Below, one piece after another: positions 33,646-47,989 of a DNA stretch of 64,000 bases. Numbering within the stretch: position 1 is the first letter of the stretch; each line of letters starts with the position of its first letter. The stretch comes from Nymphaea colorata (lineage: Eukaryota > Streptophyta > Magnoliopsida > Nymphaeales > Nymphaeaceae). Made by a program: the position numbers and the translations under genes. The stretch is from assembly GCF_008831285.2 (NCBI RefSeq), contig NC_045139.1:1992704-2056703 (forward strand), read 5' to 3'. The notes beneath the pieces were generated by a model. That model was not told the DNA's origin. It was given only the letters and a program-made list of their open reading frames with translations, and searched no databases.

Positions 33646-36600
33646 TTTTTGGGAGGTACTTTGGACTCTAGAGAGAGAGAGAGAGAGAGAGATAGACTCT
33701 TGGAAAGGAGGGTGTATGTGCACACATATATGCAGTTAGGCACACTTTTAACTTGATAGAAGTTAAGGGTATGGAAAATTTAGGTAGTTGTGCCTTTGTG
33801 TATATGCAGCATGTATATATATATATGCATGCAGTTATGCACACTATCAATTTTTATTGTTTTATGAATCTTTTTTAATTTTTGAAGCAGATTCATGAAA
33901 CACCCACAAAATATGATTTTTGAAGGAGATTCATGAAACACTCACAAAATATTTATGTTGCAAAATAAAGTCTATAGTTATGCTATTGTCAATAATAATA
34001 CTCAACATTATCATAACATCATAGCATGGAAACTGTCACAACCTAATTCCAAGATAAGTTTAGTTTAGACCAGCTCATTTGAGGAAATTAAAAAATGCGC
34101 ATCAAATAAATTACTTTTATAGGCAATTGGGGTTTGCAATCCCTTTTAGATTATGCTGACAAAGTGGAAGGACTGATATAGGATAGGAGAAAAGTTTTCT
34201 TTTTTTCACTTTTATTGATTGTTTTATAAGACCTCTTGCTTATTTTTAAATAAAATAACAATTTAAGACATGGAGCAACATAGGCTGATTTTGGGGCACT
34301 ATGTCACATATGTCGCAAACTCATACAACTTTAATGTTACACATAACAACTTCATGTATGCATGTTATACATCTGGATAACTTCTTATCCATTTTCAGGA
34401 TGACAGCCTTTTGATGCTTTGATAAATTTAATATTGTGTTTGAATGAGGAAGACAAGGATTGTTTTTTTTTTTCTATTGATTACATTGGAGGGAAGGGGG
34501 GCCGGGAGGGTCCCCTCAAATTTTAAAAACTATAAAAATTTATATGTAAATTAAAAAAAAAAGTTTAATATACATATATATAAATTTAAAAATTGTAGTT
34601 CAGCTCCTGTTAAAATTTTAAAACTATAGTTTGTCATTGCGACAAAAAATTTCTGACTCCACCACTGTATATATATATATATAGGTCCTTAAAAAGACAG
34701 TGCTTTTTCTTTTTATAAACTTTCCTAGTTCTTTCCCCCTTTCCTCTTCAGTCTTACTTGCTGCTGCCCCCTCTGCTTGCCAATTAAGTTCATCCCCTTA
34801 CCATGAGTTTGATGATCTTTATTCATGTACCTTGTGCTTGCCAATTAAGTTTCTCCCCTCACTGTGAGTTTGATGATCTTTATTCATGTAACTTTTGAGT
34901 GCAATCTGAATAGCTCAAAGCGGCTTAGCATAGTTGGTCAGGCAGTCTTGCCATCAATTTGATTTATTTATTGGTAAGTTTTTTGATAGAAAATTGGTGC
35001 TATTGGTATATTTAAGCTTTGAAACAGCCTTAAACCCTAAGTGCAGAGGGATAAAGGGGGTTTTGTGAGGTACAAGGCTCTCTTACTCTCTCTTTTTTAA
35101 GTTTTAACAATCAAGAAAAGAAAACAAAGAAGAGAAAGAAGGAGAAAACATGAAAACTTATATGGTTCTGAGACAAAGTCCTTCTACGTCTATGGCCACA
35201 CAAGTTTTTTTTACAACCGCACAAAAATTGAAAAATATAATAAACTGCCTCCTAATAAACATGAAGACTAAGGTAAAACCACAAAATATAAAATAACATG
35301 AATTTATAAGAAAACCTATTAAGTATGGATCAGTTTCTACATTCCAACAAGTGTTGCACTGAACACCAAAAAAAAAATCGATGTAAATTTTAGAAAATTT
35401 TACTTGTTTTATATAAATATTTTGACAAATGATATTTTGATTCTTGTCAAAATATAGAGATATTAATTGGACTCCCCTCATGAAAAAATTCTGGCTCCGC
35501 CCACACTGAACTCCTCCCTCTGTAAGCAATTCTTCTTCTGTACACCAAATTGCTCACTCTCCTGCTCTACCCATTTATTGCATCTGGTATTATAAAAATA
35601 AAATAAAATAAAGTAAAATTGAAAATGGAACCAATGCTGCCAAGAAAGGAAAGCCACATTTAAATCTGACTCTGAATATTCCCTTCCAGAATCCGTGTTT
35701 GCATAGCTGCGAGGACGGGAAAGAGAAGTTGAGTAGCGACAGAACTGAGGATGAGGACTTTTGGGTTTTGTTGAAACAATATTCAGGTAAGGATGACAGT
35801 ACTATATTTGATTTGCATAAAATATAACTGAATTTTTCCAAAAAAAAAGAGTCAAATATAGAAAAAAAATGTCCAATTAAAAAATCAGATGAGATTCAGA
35901 TTTAAGTAATGACACATATTCATATTCAAGTACGAATTCGAATGTACATAAATATTCAATCAAAATCAAACTGGTCTTAGTTTGAGACAAATATTTTATA
36001 TTCAACACCCTTAAATTTTGAAAATTGGCTAGATTTGGTTCAAAATCGTGGTTTGGATTCAGATTCATATATAAATGTAAAAAACAGATCCATATTAGAT
36101 TCAAATTGTGAAATTAGATTGGATAAAGATTCAGATATGACTTTCCGTCGTTCTTATTTGAATCCGAACATGTGAATATTTGAAAAAGCATATATGATTA
36201 ACAATGTGCCAATTTGAATATGATCCACTGCCATCCCTACTTATGGTCCAAGTAAATACGATCACCTTCTAGCAATCTCATAATGGATAATAAAGTTCAA
36301 ACCCAAACAGGATTCAAATATTCTACTAGATTCAATCGAGAAGCGCACTCAAAATCCGGGTTTGATCCGGCAATATTCCGGTGATATTAGATGCACTGGC
36401 ATTAGGAATTGCAAACAGCTGGATCTCGGGTTCGATCTGGCAATACCAAATGTAGCATCATAAATTCTTGGCTCAGATCCAAAATAATGTTTCATTGTCT
36501 AAAAACAAGTCTGGATCCAACATCCACCTGAAATGGATTCGCATTTTAATTGGACTTGGATGCAAAACTGCATTAACCGCATGTCAATTATTAATAAGCA

Positions 36601-36864
36601 ATTCCAAAGATTTTTCAATATTAATATAAAAAGTTGGATTATTCAAGAATAAATGAAATGATCAACCTATTTATCATGCCTAAATTATTGAAATGCCTAA
36701 GAGTGTGCAGTTGTTTGGATACCTCATATATTATCATCTCAAAAACTTACATTTCTAAGAAAATAAATCAGTTAACTGTTAGAGTTTATGAAATTTCTTT
36801 TGGTACTCTAACAAAGTCATTTGATCAATTTGATTGGACTGGTTATCCATGGTTCTTGTATGGT

Positions 36865-37815
36865 CTCGTATTTTATTGTTATCATAAACCCCATTTTTGT
36901 TGAATAGGATTTTACTCAAATTTTCCTAAATAATTTGTGTTCACCTTGTGATTTGGTATTCCAATTGGACCATTGGATCAGAACATTCATAAGTCAATAC
37001 AAGTTGTACTCTTTGAAAGGATTTAGTATATACGATCGTGGTTGAAGAACTTGAATCTGGTAATTTATAAGATTCAAATTGCATGTGCAGTTTCATTGCT
37101 AAATGAAAAAACTTAAAATCCTACGCTTATCACACATTCATGCCCTTTGATTTTGAGTTCTATCTTGAAAAGCAAACCTGAATGGAAATAAGAATACAAC
37201 TAAATAGCATTTAATAGCCTCAAGGGGCATTGTTCACATAGGCATATATTCATATGCGATAAAATGAGATGTGTTTTTATGTGGAAGTTGAAGCACAATG
37301 AAGATCTCACGATTTAGTATTGATGCAACTCTAAATTTTAAAGACTAAGAAAAGAAATAAGAGCTTCTGTTCTTGCTCGGGCAGTAAGATTAATCTTCCT
37401 CTTCATCCAACAGCTAAATAACATTTAATAAAATTAGAATCCAACTCCATTTCCTATTCCTTGAAATAGCAAATGGACCAAATGTTGAGGAGTTTGGCCC
37501 TTCGTTTGCATTGGTAATAGAGTCTCAGCTACTTGGCAATTTCCTCTTTTTATGTTTTTCTGTGTTTGATTTGTTGATCATCTGGCATAAGATTTGCCAT
37601 TGTTAAGCGTCTGGTTCCTGATCTAATTGACGCGGAACATTTTGGTGTATGAAGTTCATACACCATCGTTATGTTAAAAGCTACTATACATTGTCCCAAG
37701 ACCACTTAATTTTTCTCTCTTAGTAACACGCACACACTGCTCTCTCTTTCTCTTTCTTTGTTAGAGCTTTTGTCTTCAATGAATTCTCATTTTGCGGTCT
37801 CTCTTTTTTTTTTTT

Positions 37816-37877
<62 letters not shown>

Positions 37878-39190
37878 GAGAGGGGGTGTCTGTCCAAAGT
37901 ATTTCTCAAAAAAGAAAAAAAAAAGTTGATTTAAGGAAACTCATTTGTTCAGTTCTTTTCTTTCTCTCTCTCTATCCTCATATATATATATAACCCTTAG
38001 ATAGGGTGTGTGTGAGTGTGTGCATACATTTATGCATTACACACACTTTTGACTAGAAAGAAGTTAAGGGTAGGTGACTTTTAAGTAGTTGTGTGTGCGT
38101 TTATGTGTAGGCATGTATACATGTATGCAGTTATGCACATTATCAATCATTAATATTAATCTTTTTTAACTTTTGAAGTAGATTAAAACACTCACAAAAT
38201 ATTTTTGTTGCAAAATGACCCCTATGATAATGCTATTGTCAATAGGTAACAGAACTTTAGCTTATATAAGAAATATTACTGAACATTATCATAACATCAT
38301 AGCATGGAAACTGTCACAACCTAATTCCACTATAAGTTTATACCAGCTCATTTGAGGAAACAAAAAACTGCAAATAAAAGAAATTACTTTTATAGGTAAT
38401 TGGGGTTTGCAAGCCCTTTTAGATTATGCTGAGAAGGTGGAAGGACTGATATACAGTAGGAGAAAAGTTTTTTTTCATTTTTATTGATTATTTTACAAGA
38501 GCCCTTACTTGATTTTAAATAAAATAAAAATTAAAGACATGGACCCATATAGGCGGACTTTGGGATAGTATGTCACATAGGTGGCAACTCATACAACTTT
38601 AATGTTATACATAACAACTTCGTGTATGTATGTTATACATCTGGATAATTTCTTATCCATTTTCAGGATGACAACCTTTTGATTCTTTGATAAATTTGAT
38701 ATTGTGTTTGAATGAGGAAGACAACGATTGTTTTTTTTTCTATTAGTTAGATCGGAGGGAAGGGGGGCCGGGAGGGTCCCCTCAAATTTTAAAAACTCTA
38801 AAAATTTATATGTAAATGTAAAAAAAAAATAGTTTAATATATATATATATATAATTTAAAAATTATAGTTGAAATTTTAAAACTATAGTTTGACAAAAAA
38901 ATTTCTAGCTCCACCACTCTATATATATATATATATATATATCCTTAAAAAAACAGTGTTTTTTCTTTTTATAAACTTTAAAAGTTCTTTCCCCCTTTCC
39001 TCTTCAGTCTTACTTACTGCCCCCTCTACTTGCCAATTAAGTTTATCCCTTGACCATGAGTTTGATGAACTTTATTCATGTAACTTCTACTTACCAATTA
39101 AGTTTCTCCTACGATCTTTATTTTGGTGTTTGTCAAAATTTAGAAACTTTAATTCGACCCCCTTCAAATTTTAAAAACTTTATTCATTTT
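36865..39190. repeat. Large dispersed repeat, copy C
   Basis: Begins with the block that opens copy B (nearly identical over the first 300 bases), then follows the order of A and B through the GTATGAAGTTCATACACC block, CT/TA tract and the GGGGCCGGGAGGGTCCCC block (38763, also 34500 in B), but lacks the hAT insertion and part of the middle. After 39190 it gives way to unrelated AT-rich sequence. Confidence 0.8.
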
Positions 39191-39687
39191 TACCATGTAT
39201 ATCCTTTCCACCCACTCACAAAAGAAACATCAACCGATCTTGCGTAACTCTGCTCCTCACTACTGGTCAAGACTCTGATTGGCACCAAGTCTGACTCTCA
39301 CCCTTTTCACCATTGCTCGAGACTGGATGGTATTTCTCATGGACCCTTTTAGCAAAATCAAGTTTTGTCGTTTTTATGTTATCCACTTAGTGCATCTAAA
39401 ATGACATTTTGTTTGTTCGATATAAATTTTTATCATATTTATTACTACACAATAAAATGTTGAATGTAATTGTGGTTTATTTTTTATTGAATCATTTTTG
39501 AATGCTTGGATATTATTGTAAAGTATTATAAATTTTATAATTTTTTTTTTTTGTAGTTTAAACAAACATGATTTTAATATTTTTTTTTATCCAAACCATT
39601 TCCTTTTTTTTTTTCATCCCTCTCCTTCCTTTACTTTTCCTCCATCTAAAATCCAAACAAAAGGTAAATCCAACTCTAAATTTGAAG

Positions 39688-39900
39688 GACTAAAAAAAGA
39701 AATAAGAGCTTTTGCTTTTGCTCGGAAAGTATGATTAATTTCTTCTTCATCCAACAACTAAATAACATTTTATAAAAGTAGAATCCAACTCCATTTCCCA
39801 TTTCTTGAAATAGCAAATGGACCAAATGATGAGGAGTTTGGCGGTTGGTTTGCATTGGTAATAGAGTCTCAGCTCCTTGGCAATTTCGTCTTTTTACGTT
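39688..39900. repeat. Short fourth piece of the repeat, next to the methyltransferase gene
   Basis: Matches 37345-37555 of copy C and 31525-31740 of copy B (shared words GAATCCAACTCCATTTCC and TTGAAATAGCAAATGGAC). The match stops at about 39897, where the sequence becomes the leader region of the DNA methyltransferase. Either this is a truncated repeat or copies B and C captured a piece of the gene's promoter. Confidence 0.75.
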
Positions 39901-40632
39901 CTTCCTTTCACTATTTCCCTCCTTGATAACATGGAGGTGTGTTTCTTTGTTTTCAGAGTTGAATTCCAGTCTTCACCTTTGTTCTGTACTGTGGTCGCAG
40001 ATAGAACATAGAGTTCTGAAGCTGCAAAACAACTCATGAGAAGATGGTGGGTTTTTGATGATGTCTCCAGGGATTTGTTTGACCCCATGTTGTTATTGTT
40101 TCATGAATATACCCAAAACTTTGATATGTATTATGTGTTTCATAATTATGCTCGAATGTTTAGGGCTGGATGAACAGTTTCATATTGTTGCTGAGTGGCT
40201 TTAAGGGTGCGTTTGGGTGATTCCAAGGCAAAATGAGGTTTAACGTGTATTTGGATGATGATCGAAACAGGTTTTTGTTAGAAAACACTATTTTCAAAAG
40301 AGGCTGATAAGCTTGTGCATACCATCATGTTATTCGTAGGAAACATTTTTGGTTTGTCCAAAGGGCGTGAGTTTCTTCCCTTGTGGTTAGCCACAGAAAA
40401 TGTCCTTTCTTGTGTTCTTTCCTAAACGTACAAATAATGTTTTATTGGACTAGTTAAGAAACTAGGTTGTCACATGTTTGGTTTTTAAGAAAGATTTTTT
40501 TTTTTCTATAGGGTGTCATTCAACGAAACCTGAATGTATTCTGAAATTCTTCGTTTGAATTTTTTGTCTTCTTCCTTTTTTGGTTTCAATCCTTTTGCTG
40601 AACGACGAATTCTTCCTCTTTGGTTTATGTAG

Positions 40633-42885
40633 ACAATCATTGACTGCGAAGAGAGTATTCCGTCTGAATCAGGTGAAGAAGATGGAGAAGAAGTTTCCAG
40701 TCTCAGTTGGCAGTCCCGTAAGGTGATGAAATTGTCTCGGCCTCTTGCCTTCTCTTCCATTGGCACTGAAGTTGGGATTAGTGGATAGTTGTTCATTTTG
40801 GTTGATTTCTGGAGTTATTAGGATTAAAGTGTTGCACTTGTTTTGGTCTTGGCTTTTGGATTTTGAAGTTGTGAGTGTTGGGTAGTTCTTAAATTTATAA
40901 TTTCTTGAGTATGCTAGGCTCAAGATATTGAAAGAAATGGCGAGGGAGATACCAGAGGCCCGAGTTCATCTTGTTCCGGGCTGAAACGCCATTTTTTGGA
41001 CATGGGTTTTGCAGAGAATATGGTGGAAAAAGCCATAAAACAAAACGGTTAGGAATCCGTAGGGTTGCTCTGCTTACGTTCTTTATTCAACTGAAATATG
41101 TATAGTAGTGTCTGGAAATAGAACACATGACGTTGAGGTTCTTATTTTTTCTGGGCGCAGAGAATGGGGATGCTGATACAGTTCTGGAGACACTACTCGC
41201 ATACTCTGTAAGTGTGTTTCTCCTCCTTTGATTTGTTTAAACTGTGTCCCCTTGTTAATTTTCTGTGTAATTTTTCTGAGAAACAGAAATGGTTTGGCCT
41301 GACGGTGGTGGGCCTTTGCCCTTTTTATTGAAGTTGATTGAAATCCATAGGCCAAAACTGTTGTGCGAGTTTCTTTGGAAGAGTCTAATAAATCGGAAAA
41401 TTCCAAAAGTTGTCGTGGCAGTGCGATATTTTGTAAAGCGGAAATGCGTATAGGCACTTTAGAAACAAAGTAGCATATCATAACCGAATTGTAGTCATGT
41501 CATCCCACTTGGAGATTTTTGGTTCCAGATACGAACATTCGTTGGTACGCCTGTATGAAGTTATTTAATTCATTACTCCAATAAAGGGTACCACATGTAA
41601 TGCTAGATGGTTTCAGGTAAAGCTTGTCATTTTCAGGTAAAGCTTGTCATCTTTGTAGATTATTCAAAGAAGATTCTCAATGATCTTTTCAATCTATATG
41701 TAGGCACTTGATGACTCCTCTCTTCGTATTTATTCTCCTCATGATCCGTGGAGTCCTGATGATGAATATGATATATCAGATGATGAACAAAGCGATGCTA
41801 AAGTTGATACTAAAAATAAGGTAATATTACTATTGATGTACTATGATATTTAAGGTGGATTTCTAGGAATAATATGAATCTACTCTTAAGTTTGTAGTGC
41901 AAAGTCTATGCTGTAAAAATTTTGACATTTAACCTCAGTTGTCCTTGTATCAAAATACTTTGAGTTGGATGGTGCACCATATCATGCCTCAAATGAAAAT
42001 GCTGGACATTCCTTGTGCATTGTATTGGAAGTCACTAACAGCGAAAGGAAAGTGTCTTCGCTCTGGTAGATTGGTTCTAAAAATCTTGGTGGATTTAAAC
42101 TGCAAACCTCAAGATGCATTCTAAAGATGTTGACATCCTAACGGCCTTTACTGCCAATATTGTGGTCCACTTTAAACCTAACTCCTGCAGCTTTACGCAG
42201 CATTAGTTTAATAATTGCTCTGCTTGTTTAAATTGGAAGAATTAAGCTCTGGTTTTTGACTGAAGTAAATTATTCACTGCAAAGATCTGAACAATTCCTT
42301 ATAGTCACGATGATGATCTGCTTGTGTTGGCATATATCACTTGTAAGTGTATTTAGAAGAGTATCTTAAATGTTAGCTAATGTGTTGCACCAGGGACATG
42401 AAGATGATAAGCGCGGTTTGGAAAACTCATTTGGGATTGACAAGACAAGGTTGCAATTGGTGGAGATGGGCTTTCCCATAGATGAGGTTACTCTGGCAAT
42501 ATCCAGATGTGGTTTGTATGCAAATTAAAGTTGATTATCATAGTTATTTTAGATATGTTGTTCTTGTGTTTTTAGTGCTTACACGTTTCAAATGCTTCAT
42601 CTATAAGCAGGGTTTCTATCATTGAGTGGATATTATTTAGTTGTACTTGCTTTATGGTTTGAAGTTGAGTTTTCTTTTAGTGGTGATATTTTGTTATATC
42701 ATGTTACAGGGATTTGTAAATAGGCCCAATGTCGTGCATATTTTAGGAAGTTTCTGGGATATAATAGCCTTAAAAGGATGAGATGCTCCTAGAAAATGCC
42801 CTCTTGGCCCACTTTTTTCTTATGAAGGATGTCATGTTGAGGTTGAGGTAATTGGTTTTCTAGATAGAAAAGAAGCTCCTTTACA

Positions 42886-42940
<55 letters not shown>

Positions 42941-45359
42941 AATATATATAGTTTTTGCCTTTTTGGTTTGTTAGAAGAGAAAATTGTTCCAAGGGTTTCC
43001 ATTGGAAGAGTGGTCTGGATGTCTAGTTTGACGTAAATGTGTTTCTTCTCCACTTTATGAGAATCCTTTTCTTGTAACCCTGGGAGTTCTGTGGTTATTT
43101 TGCCACGTTATTGGCATGGTGCCTATAGGATAGATCTGAAAGCCATCTTCTCTAGTGATTCACAAAGGGTCCAACTGAACAGTTTCTGATGGAGGGTGCA
43201 TTGGTGAGGATCATTTTGATTTGTTGAATATTGCCTCATTTTCTAACTGGTACATATATTGGATACGTGGAAATTGACATATAGACTATAACCATATCAT
43301 TTATAACGTTGGATGCTCTTGTTTGTAGTATTTTATATGCTAATTAGCTTTTTTGTTTTTTTTGGGCATAAATAAGGCAATTCTTTTCTATAATTGAAAG
43401 AGCAAGCACTCAAAGCTAAAGAATTTAAGTTTCTGATGCACTCAGATTGCAAACTATTGTCAGTCAGTCGTCTGACCAGCTTCCCAACTTAATATTATTT
43501 GGAAAACTGCAATATGCATTACTTCATTTATAGTCTGATCCTTTTTCACACTAGAAAAGGGACTTGTGTAGCTAGCTCTCAAGATTCTCTTTATAGTGTC
43601 TTACTTAATTATGTTTATTCTTTATCCCATACTGGTATCTGATTTTCCTTCTTTAATTTGCATTAAAATATGTTTCAAAGAAAGGACCCTTATCATCATT
43701 CATTCTAATAGTCTGATCTCGTATTGGAATTGGCACAATCTGGGTTTGTCTGTTGTCTTGCGCCTCATGTTGTTTAGCCTTCATAGGAAGGTTGCTCTCT
43801 AATACGATCTTGCTGTCACTTTCCTAAAACTTATTCCTTCAACCTTGATTTGTTCATCTGTTTCTTAAACGTCTTCACTTTTTGACTACACAATGATGGT
43901 TGGTTGCAATCATCTTATCAGGTGAAAATGCTTCAATTTGGGAACTTGCCGATTCAATCTATGCATCTCAAACGGACAAAGCAACAGCTGATTATCATCC
44001 AACGTATGGATCATCTTCTACTTGTGAACAATGGGGAGAGGAAGAGGTACATTTATTAACCTACCTCTTCTGTCGATTAGTTATTTCTTGAAAACATGGT
44101 ACACCTTATGCTATTTCTATTTGCAGAGATCATGTGACAGCATGGATAGTGGTCTTTCAAGATCCTGGGGAAAGCGGAAAGGGTTTGATAACAGTACAAG
44201 AAATAAGGACAGTACAATTCACAGAAGTGCCTCATATATGAAGAGGCAGAGAGTCTGCTATGCAAGGAAGAGCTTTAATGATGATGAAGAGACAGTGCCT
44301 TCAAATTTCTGGGTCCCAGCTAAAACCATGGTTGGTTTTGGTCTTCCTAACAATCCCATCATAATGTCTAGGAAGCTCCCTGATGCAGCTATAGGGCCTC
44401 CATACTTTTATTATGAGAATGTGGCTTTAACACCTAAGGGAGTGTGGGAAACGATATCTAGGTTTTTATATGATATCAAACCGGAGTTTGTTGACTCCAA
44501 ACATTTTTCTGCTGCTGCTAGGAAGAGGGGTTATATCCATAACCTTCCAATTGACAACAGATTTCAGCTCCAGCCTATTCCACCGTTAACTATACAAGAG
44601 GCTTTGCCTTACACAAAGAAGTGGTGGCCTTCATGGGATCCAAGACAAAAGCTGAACTGCATCCAAACATGCACCGCAAGTGCAAAACTCACTGAGAGGT
44701 TGCGAAATATTCTTGCTGCATCAGATGGGCCACCTTCTTATTTTGATCAACAAAAGGTACTTGAGCAGTGCAGGAAGTGGAATCTTGTGTGGGTTGGCCT
44801 GCATAAGTTGGCCCCACTTGAGCCTGATGAGATAGAGCCACTGCTGGGTTTCCCCAAGTATCATACAAGAGGTGGTGGTGTCAGCAGGACTGAGAGATTG
44901 AAGGCCCTTGGAAACTCATTTCAAGTGGATACAGTAGCCTACCATCTATCTGTCTTGAAGAGAATGTTCCCCAATGGTCTCAATGTCCTTTCACTCTTCT
45001 CTGGGATAGGGGGAGCTGAAGTTGCTTTGCATAGGCTTGGAATTCAGCTGAAAAATGTAGTCTCCATTGAAAAGTCTGAAATTAGTAGAAATATCCTGAA
45101 AAATTGGTGGTATGAAACTGGTCAGAAGGGCAAGCTGGTGGAGATTGCAGATATAGAGCAGTTGACAAATGATAAACTGGCAACCATGATGAGGACGCTT
45201 GGTGGGTTTGATCTAATCGTAGGAGGAAGCCCATGCAACAATCTCACTGGAAGTAACAGAGTCAGCAGACATGGGCTTGAGGGAACGCATTCTGCACTTT
45301 TTTTTGACTACTTCCGGATTTTGGATGCAGTGCTATGCATAATGTCTAAGAAAAAATAG
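40633..45359 (+). CDS. DRM2: DRM-type de novo DNA (cytosine-5) methyltransferase, DRM2-like; first codons not fixed
   Basis: Nuclear enzyme of RNA-directed DNA methylation, adding 5-methylcytosine in all contexts. Coding exons 40633-40722, 40918-41047, 41161-41207, 41704-41820, 42394-42511, 43922-44046 and 44127-45359; phases close exactly and give 619 residues, near the usual DRM2 length. Two UBA-type segments are visible: HFLDMGFAENMVEKAIKQN with NGDADTVLETLLAYS, and LVEMGFPIDEVTLAISRC with ENASIWELADSIYAS. The last exon holds the whole catalytic domain in the rearranged order: the later motifs first (ending GNSFQVDTVAYHLSVL), then motif I LSLFSGIGGAEVAL, the SIEKSE segment, and motif IV GGSPCNNL with the catalytic Cys. 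Ending soon after motif IV is normal for DRMs, so the gene is not truncated. A start at ATG 40044-40046, spliced at 40047 to 40633, would fit but is unproven. DRM3 is unlikely because the catalytic motifs are intact. Confidence 0.94.
42886..42950. repeat. (CA)n(TA)n microsatellite in a methyltransferase intron
   Basis: About 20 CA dinucleotides then an imperfect TA tract, in the 1.4-kb intron that separates the two halves of the second UBA segment. Confidence 0.95.
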
Positions 45360-46210
45360 CGCTCTGGTACGTAGTTTCTTTGTAGAAACATTCTGTCTAC
45401 AATTGTTGAATTTCAGTTGAATAAATTTTATCTCTCTTCTCTTTTACCTTGACATTACCATAGTGGTTTTCTGTTGCTTCTCCCTGGATTGCTCATGATA
45501 TCATATTTCAATAAATTCAACCTTTCATGCTTTTTGGAGTTTTTGTTGGAGAAACTAATGCTGACTGTAGAAACATTAAATGACTTGTGCATGGTTGGCA
45601 TGCAGGAGCAGGGTGCAATCTTTGGTGAAAAGGACTGGCTGATTCTAACATCATGATCGCAGAATTGTCTTCCACTTATTCATAAACGTAAAACAATAAA
45701 TTTTTTAGACCTGCAAAAAAGCCAGGATTTGGAAATTCTATAAGCTGTTCTCAGCTTTATTATGACCAGTCTGACAAATTTTTTATTGGATTTACTGATC
45801 TATTCTTGCACTCTAATTTTCTATGAACAGTAATTTCTTTGTTAAGTTCTTTCATTTCCCCATTCCCTTTTCCACTGTCAAAATTGCGGAGTTGTTGTTT
45901 CACCTATTCTGTTTTCCTAAATGATTTCTTTTGGCGTCTGTTTGATCCAAAAAACATGTACACCTCCATGTGTATAGATATCCTATGGCATTTGAGGAAT
46001 CAAGGAAGACACAAAGAGGTGCCTCTGGATGATCTTATGGTAAATAATAGTTTGTTGCGAACGTGGACCTTGCACCTATGTCTCATGGGTGCTTTTAAAT
46101 CGTTTCATGTAGAGCAGATAAATCGTTTCATTACAGTTTCCAAGTGTATGATGGGTAAGTCTTTAGTTTTCGGCTATATTTATAATATTTAATTGTGGAT
46201 ATTCGTGGCC

Positions 46211-46369
46211 ATAAATCCAGTGGTTGTCACAGGGACGTTCTCATTGGCATTGTATCATTAGACCATTTCTGTGGCTCTCTCACTAGACCATTTCTCTCTA
46301 TATGTATGTTATAAATCCACTAGTTACGGGGGCCGTCTCTCATTGACATTGTATCATTAGACCATTTGT
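46211..46369. repeat. Two-copy direct repeat, period about 100 bases
   Basis: ATAAATCCA.T.GTT...CATTG.CATTGTATCATTAGACCATTT occurs at 46211 and again at 46311 with a few differences. Non-coding, in the downstream flank of the methyltransferase. Confidence 0.75.
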
Positions 46370-47059
46370 CAATGTGAGAAAAGTTTCTTTACAGTGAATC
46401 AGATCTGCATTGGAGAATAATAATGGAATATGTATACTTCTGGAAACTTTTGAGGATTTCTAACATGCCCAATGGAAGTAAATACTCAACATTTGTGAGA
46501 CTGCCTATTGAGAGCTGTAAGGCGGCTAACATTTGAATCCATGTAGACATTGTTCATGTTTATCCATACTTTTGTGAGCAATAAAGCTTTCTTTTGGGGG
46601 AGCAATAATGTAATATCGACAGTTCATATTGAGAAACAAGTGCGATGAAATGAAAATCCTGTTTTTTGTTATATAGCTTTGAGTGATTGTAAATACATGA
46701 CAATGTGTTTTCAAGTGTGTCTAGGAACATTTGAATCATAAATGCTACCACAGCTTCTTCCTGTTTGGCTGTATTATCGGTACTAGAAGATAACACCAAA
46801 ACAGTTGAACTTTGAATGAAGGATGAAATCTTCCGGTTGGAGAAGGGCAGTAGAGATTCACTTCAGTCCGTGCAGAGGGTCTAGGATCGGATTCGCTCTT
46901 TCTTCATTGAAAGAAAAGGCTATGCCTGCATTTCTTGAACTCTTTTCAGAGAAATCAAGTTTCTTAGGTACATTTGAGTTGCCAATCCATGATCACCCAA
47001 ACACCAAAGAAAATGGTTCAAGCAAACATTGCATTAGATTGGAGCTTTTAAATCAGTAA

Positions 47060-47452
47060 TTCAAAGAACATGAGTTGAGCCAACTCGAGTTCAGCTCAAA
47101 CTTACTCCACTGTGATTAACTTGAGGCTCATTTGTTAAATTAATCGTGCATAAGGTTAACTGAAAGGTCGAGCTTGTAAACGAGTCGAGTTAGAAGTACA
47201 TGAACTTGACTCGATTAAAGTTGAGGGAGATAAATTTAATTTAGCTTGTCTTTTTCTTTAAAAAAAAAAATTAAAGGGAAGAGGTCATGTCAAAAGAGGA
47301 GTTGATAAACAAGCTTAAACGAGATGAGCTCAAGCGACAACTCGTCTATCAAGTCGAGCTCAGCCTGATATTGTACAGCTTGACTTAGTTTGAGCCAAGA
47401 AAGTTATAAGCCGAGCCCAGCTCCAGCCTGACTCAGCTCAGGTAAGCCCTAC
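47060..47452. mobile_element. Decayed MITE of the CGAGCT-rich family
   Basis: Composition and repeated words (GAGTCGAGTT, GAGCTCAAG, AACTCGAG) resemble the MITE at 338-724, and the right edge has AAGCCCT like that element's AGCCCT end. Clear terminal inverted repeats and a target duplication could not be identified. Confidence 0.4.
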
Positions 47453-47950
47453 GGTTCTGGATTAAAGGGAAAAAGGAAAGGCCTGCCATTAAACAAAATT
47501 TGTTTGAAATAAGTAGCAGAGTGCAGTGTTCAAAGAAGATGGTCTATGCAATCGATCGAACAGGAGATGAAATGGAGCCTCTGCAGTTACTGCTCCAAAG
47601 AGTTCAGAACTAGTACATAGACGGGAGCAGGATTGTGGCAGGGAAAGGGTCTTTTCACTTACGTTCTATACTACCACCCAACCTAGAAAGGTTGATTCTG
47701 TGGTAAGATCTGAACCGGAGACTCGCCGGCGATTCAGGAGGCTGGCAAGGAAGCTTGATACAGATTGCGGCAATTTCTAACAAGTGACTACCCTCCAGCA
47801 TAACATTACTGCTGCACTTTATTATGAATTATATAAAGTGGCTAACAACACGTAGACAAATTATGTAAATTGAATGTAGAGCGTACAATCAATTCAATTT
47901 GATCAATGTAGTCATAACCCACATGCATCTAGTGTGAAATAATATTTAAG

Positions 47951-47989
<39 letters not shown>

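Noticed and set aside
45340-46192. DNA methyltransferase truncated after motif IV, continuing in frames at 45474-46192
   Set aside because: DRM enzymes carry their motifs in rearranged order and end shortly after motif IV; the downstream frames have no methyltransferase similarity.
46823-47059. Open frame of 78 codons as a small gene
   Set aside because: No recognisable domain, no splice or promoter signal, and it runs up to a decayed MITE.
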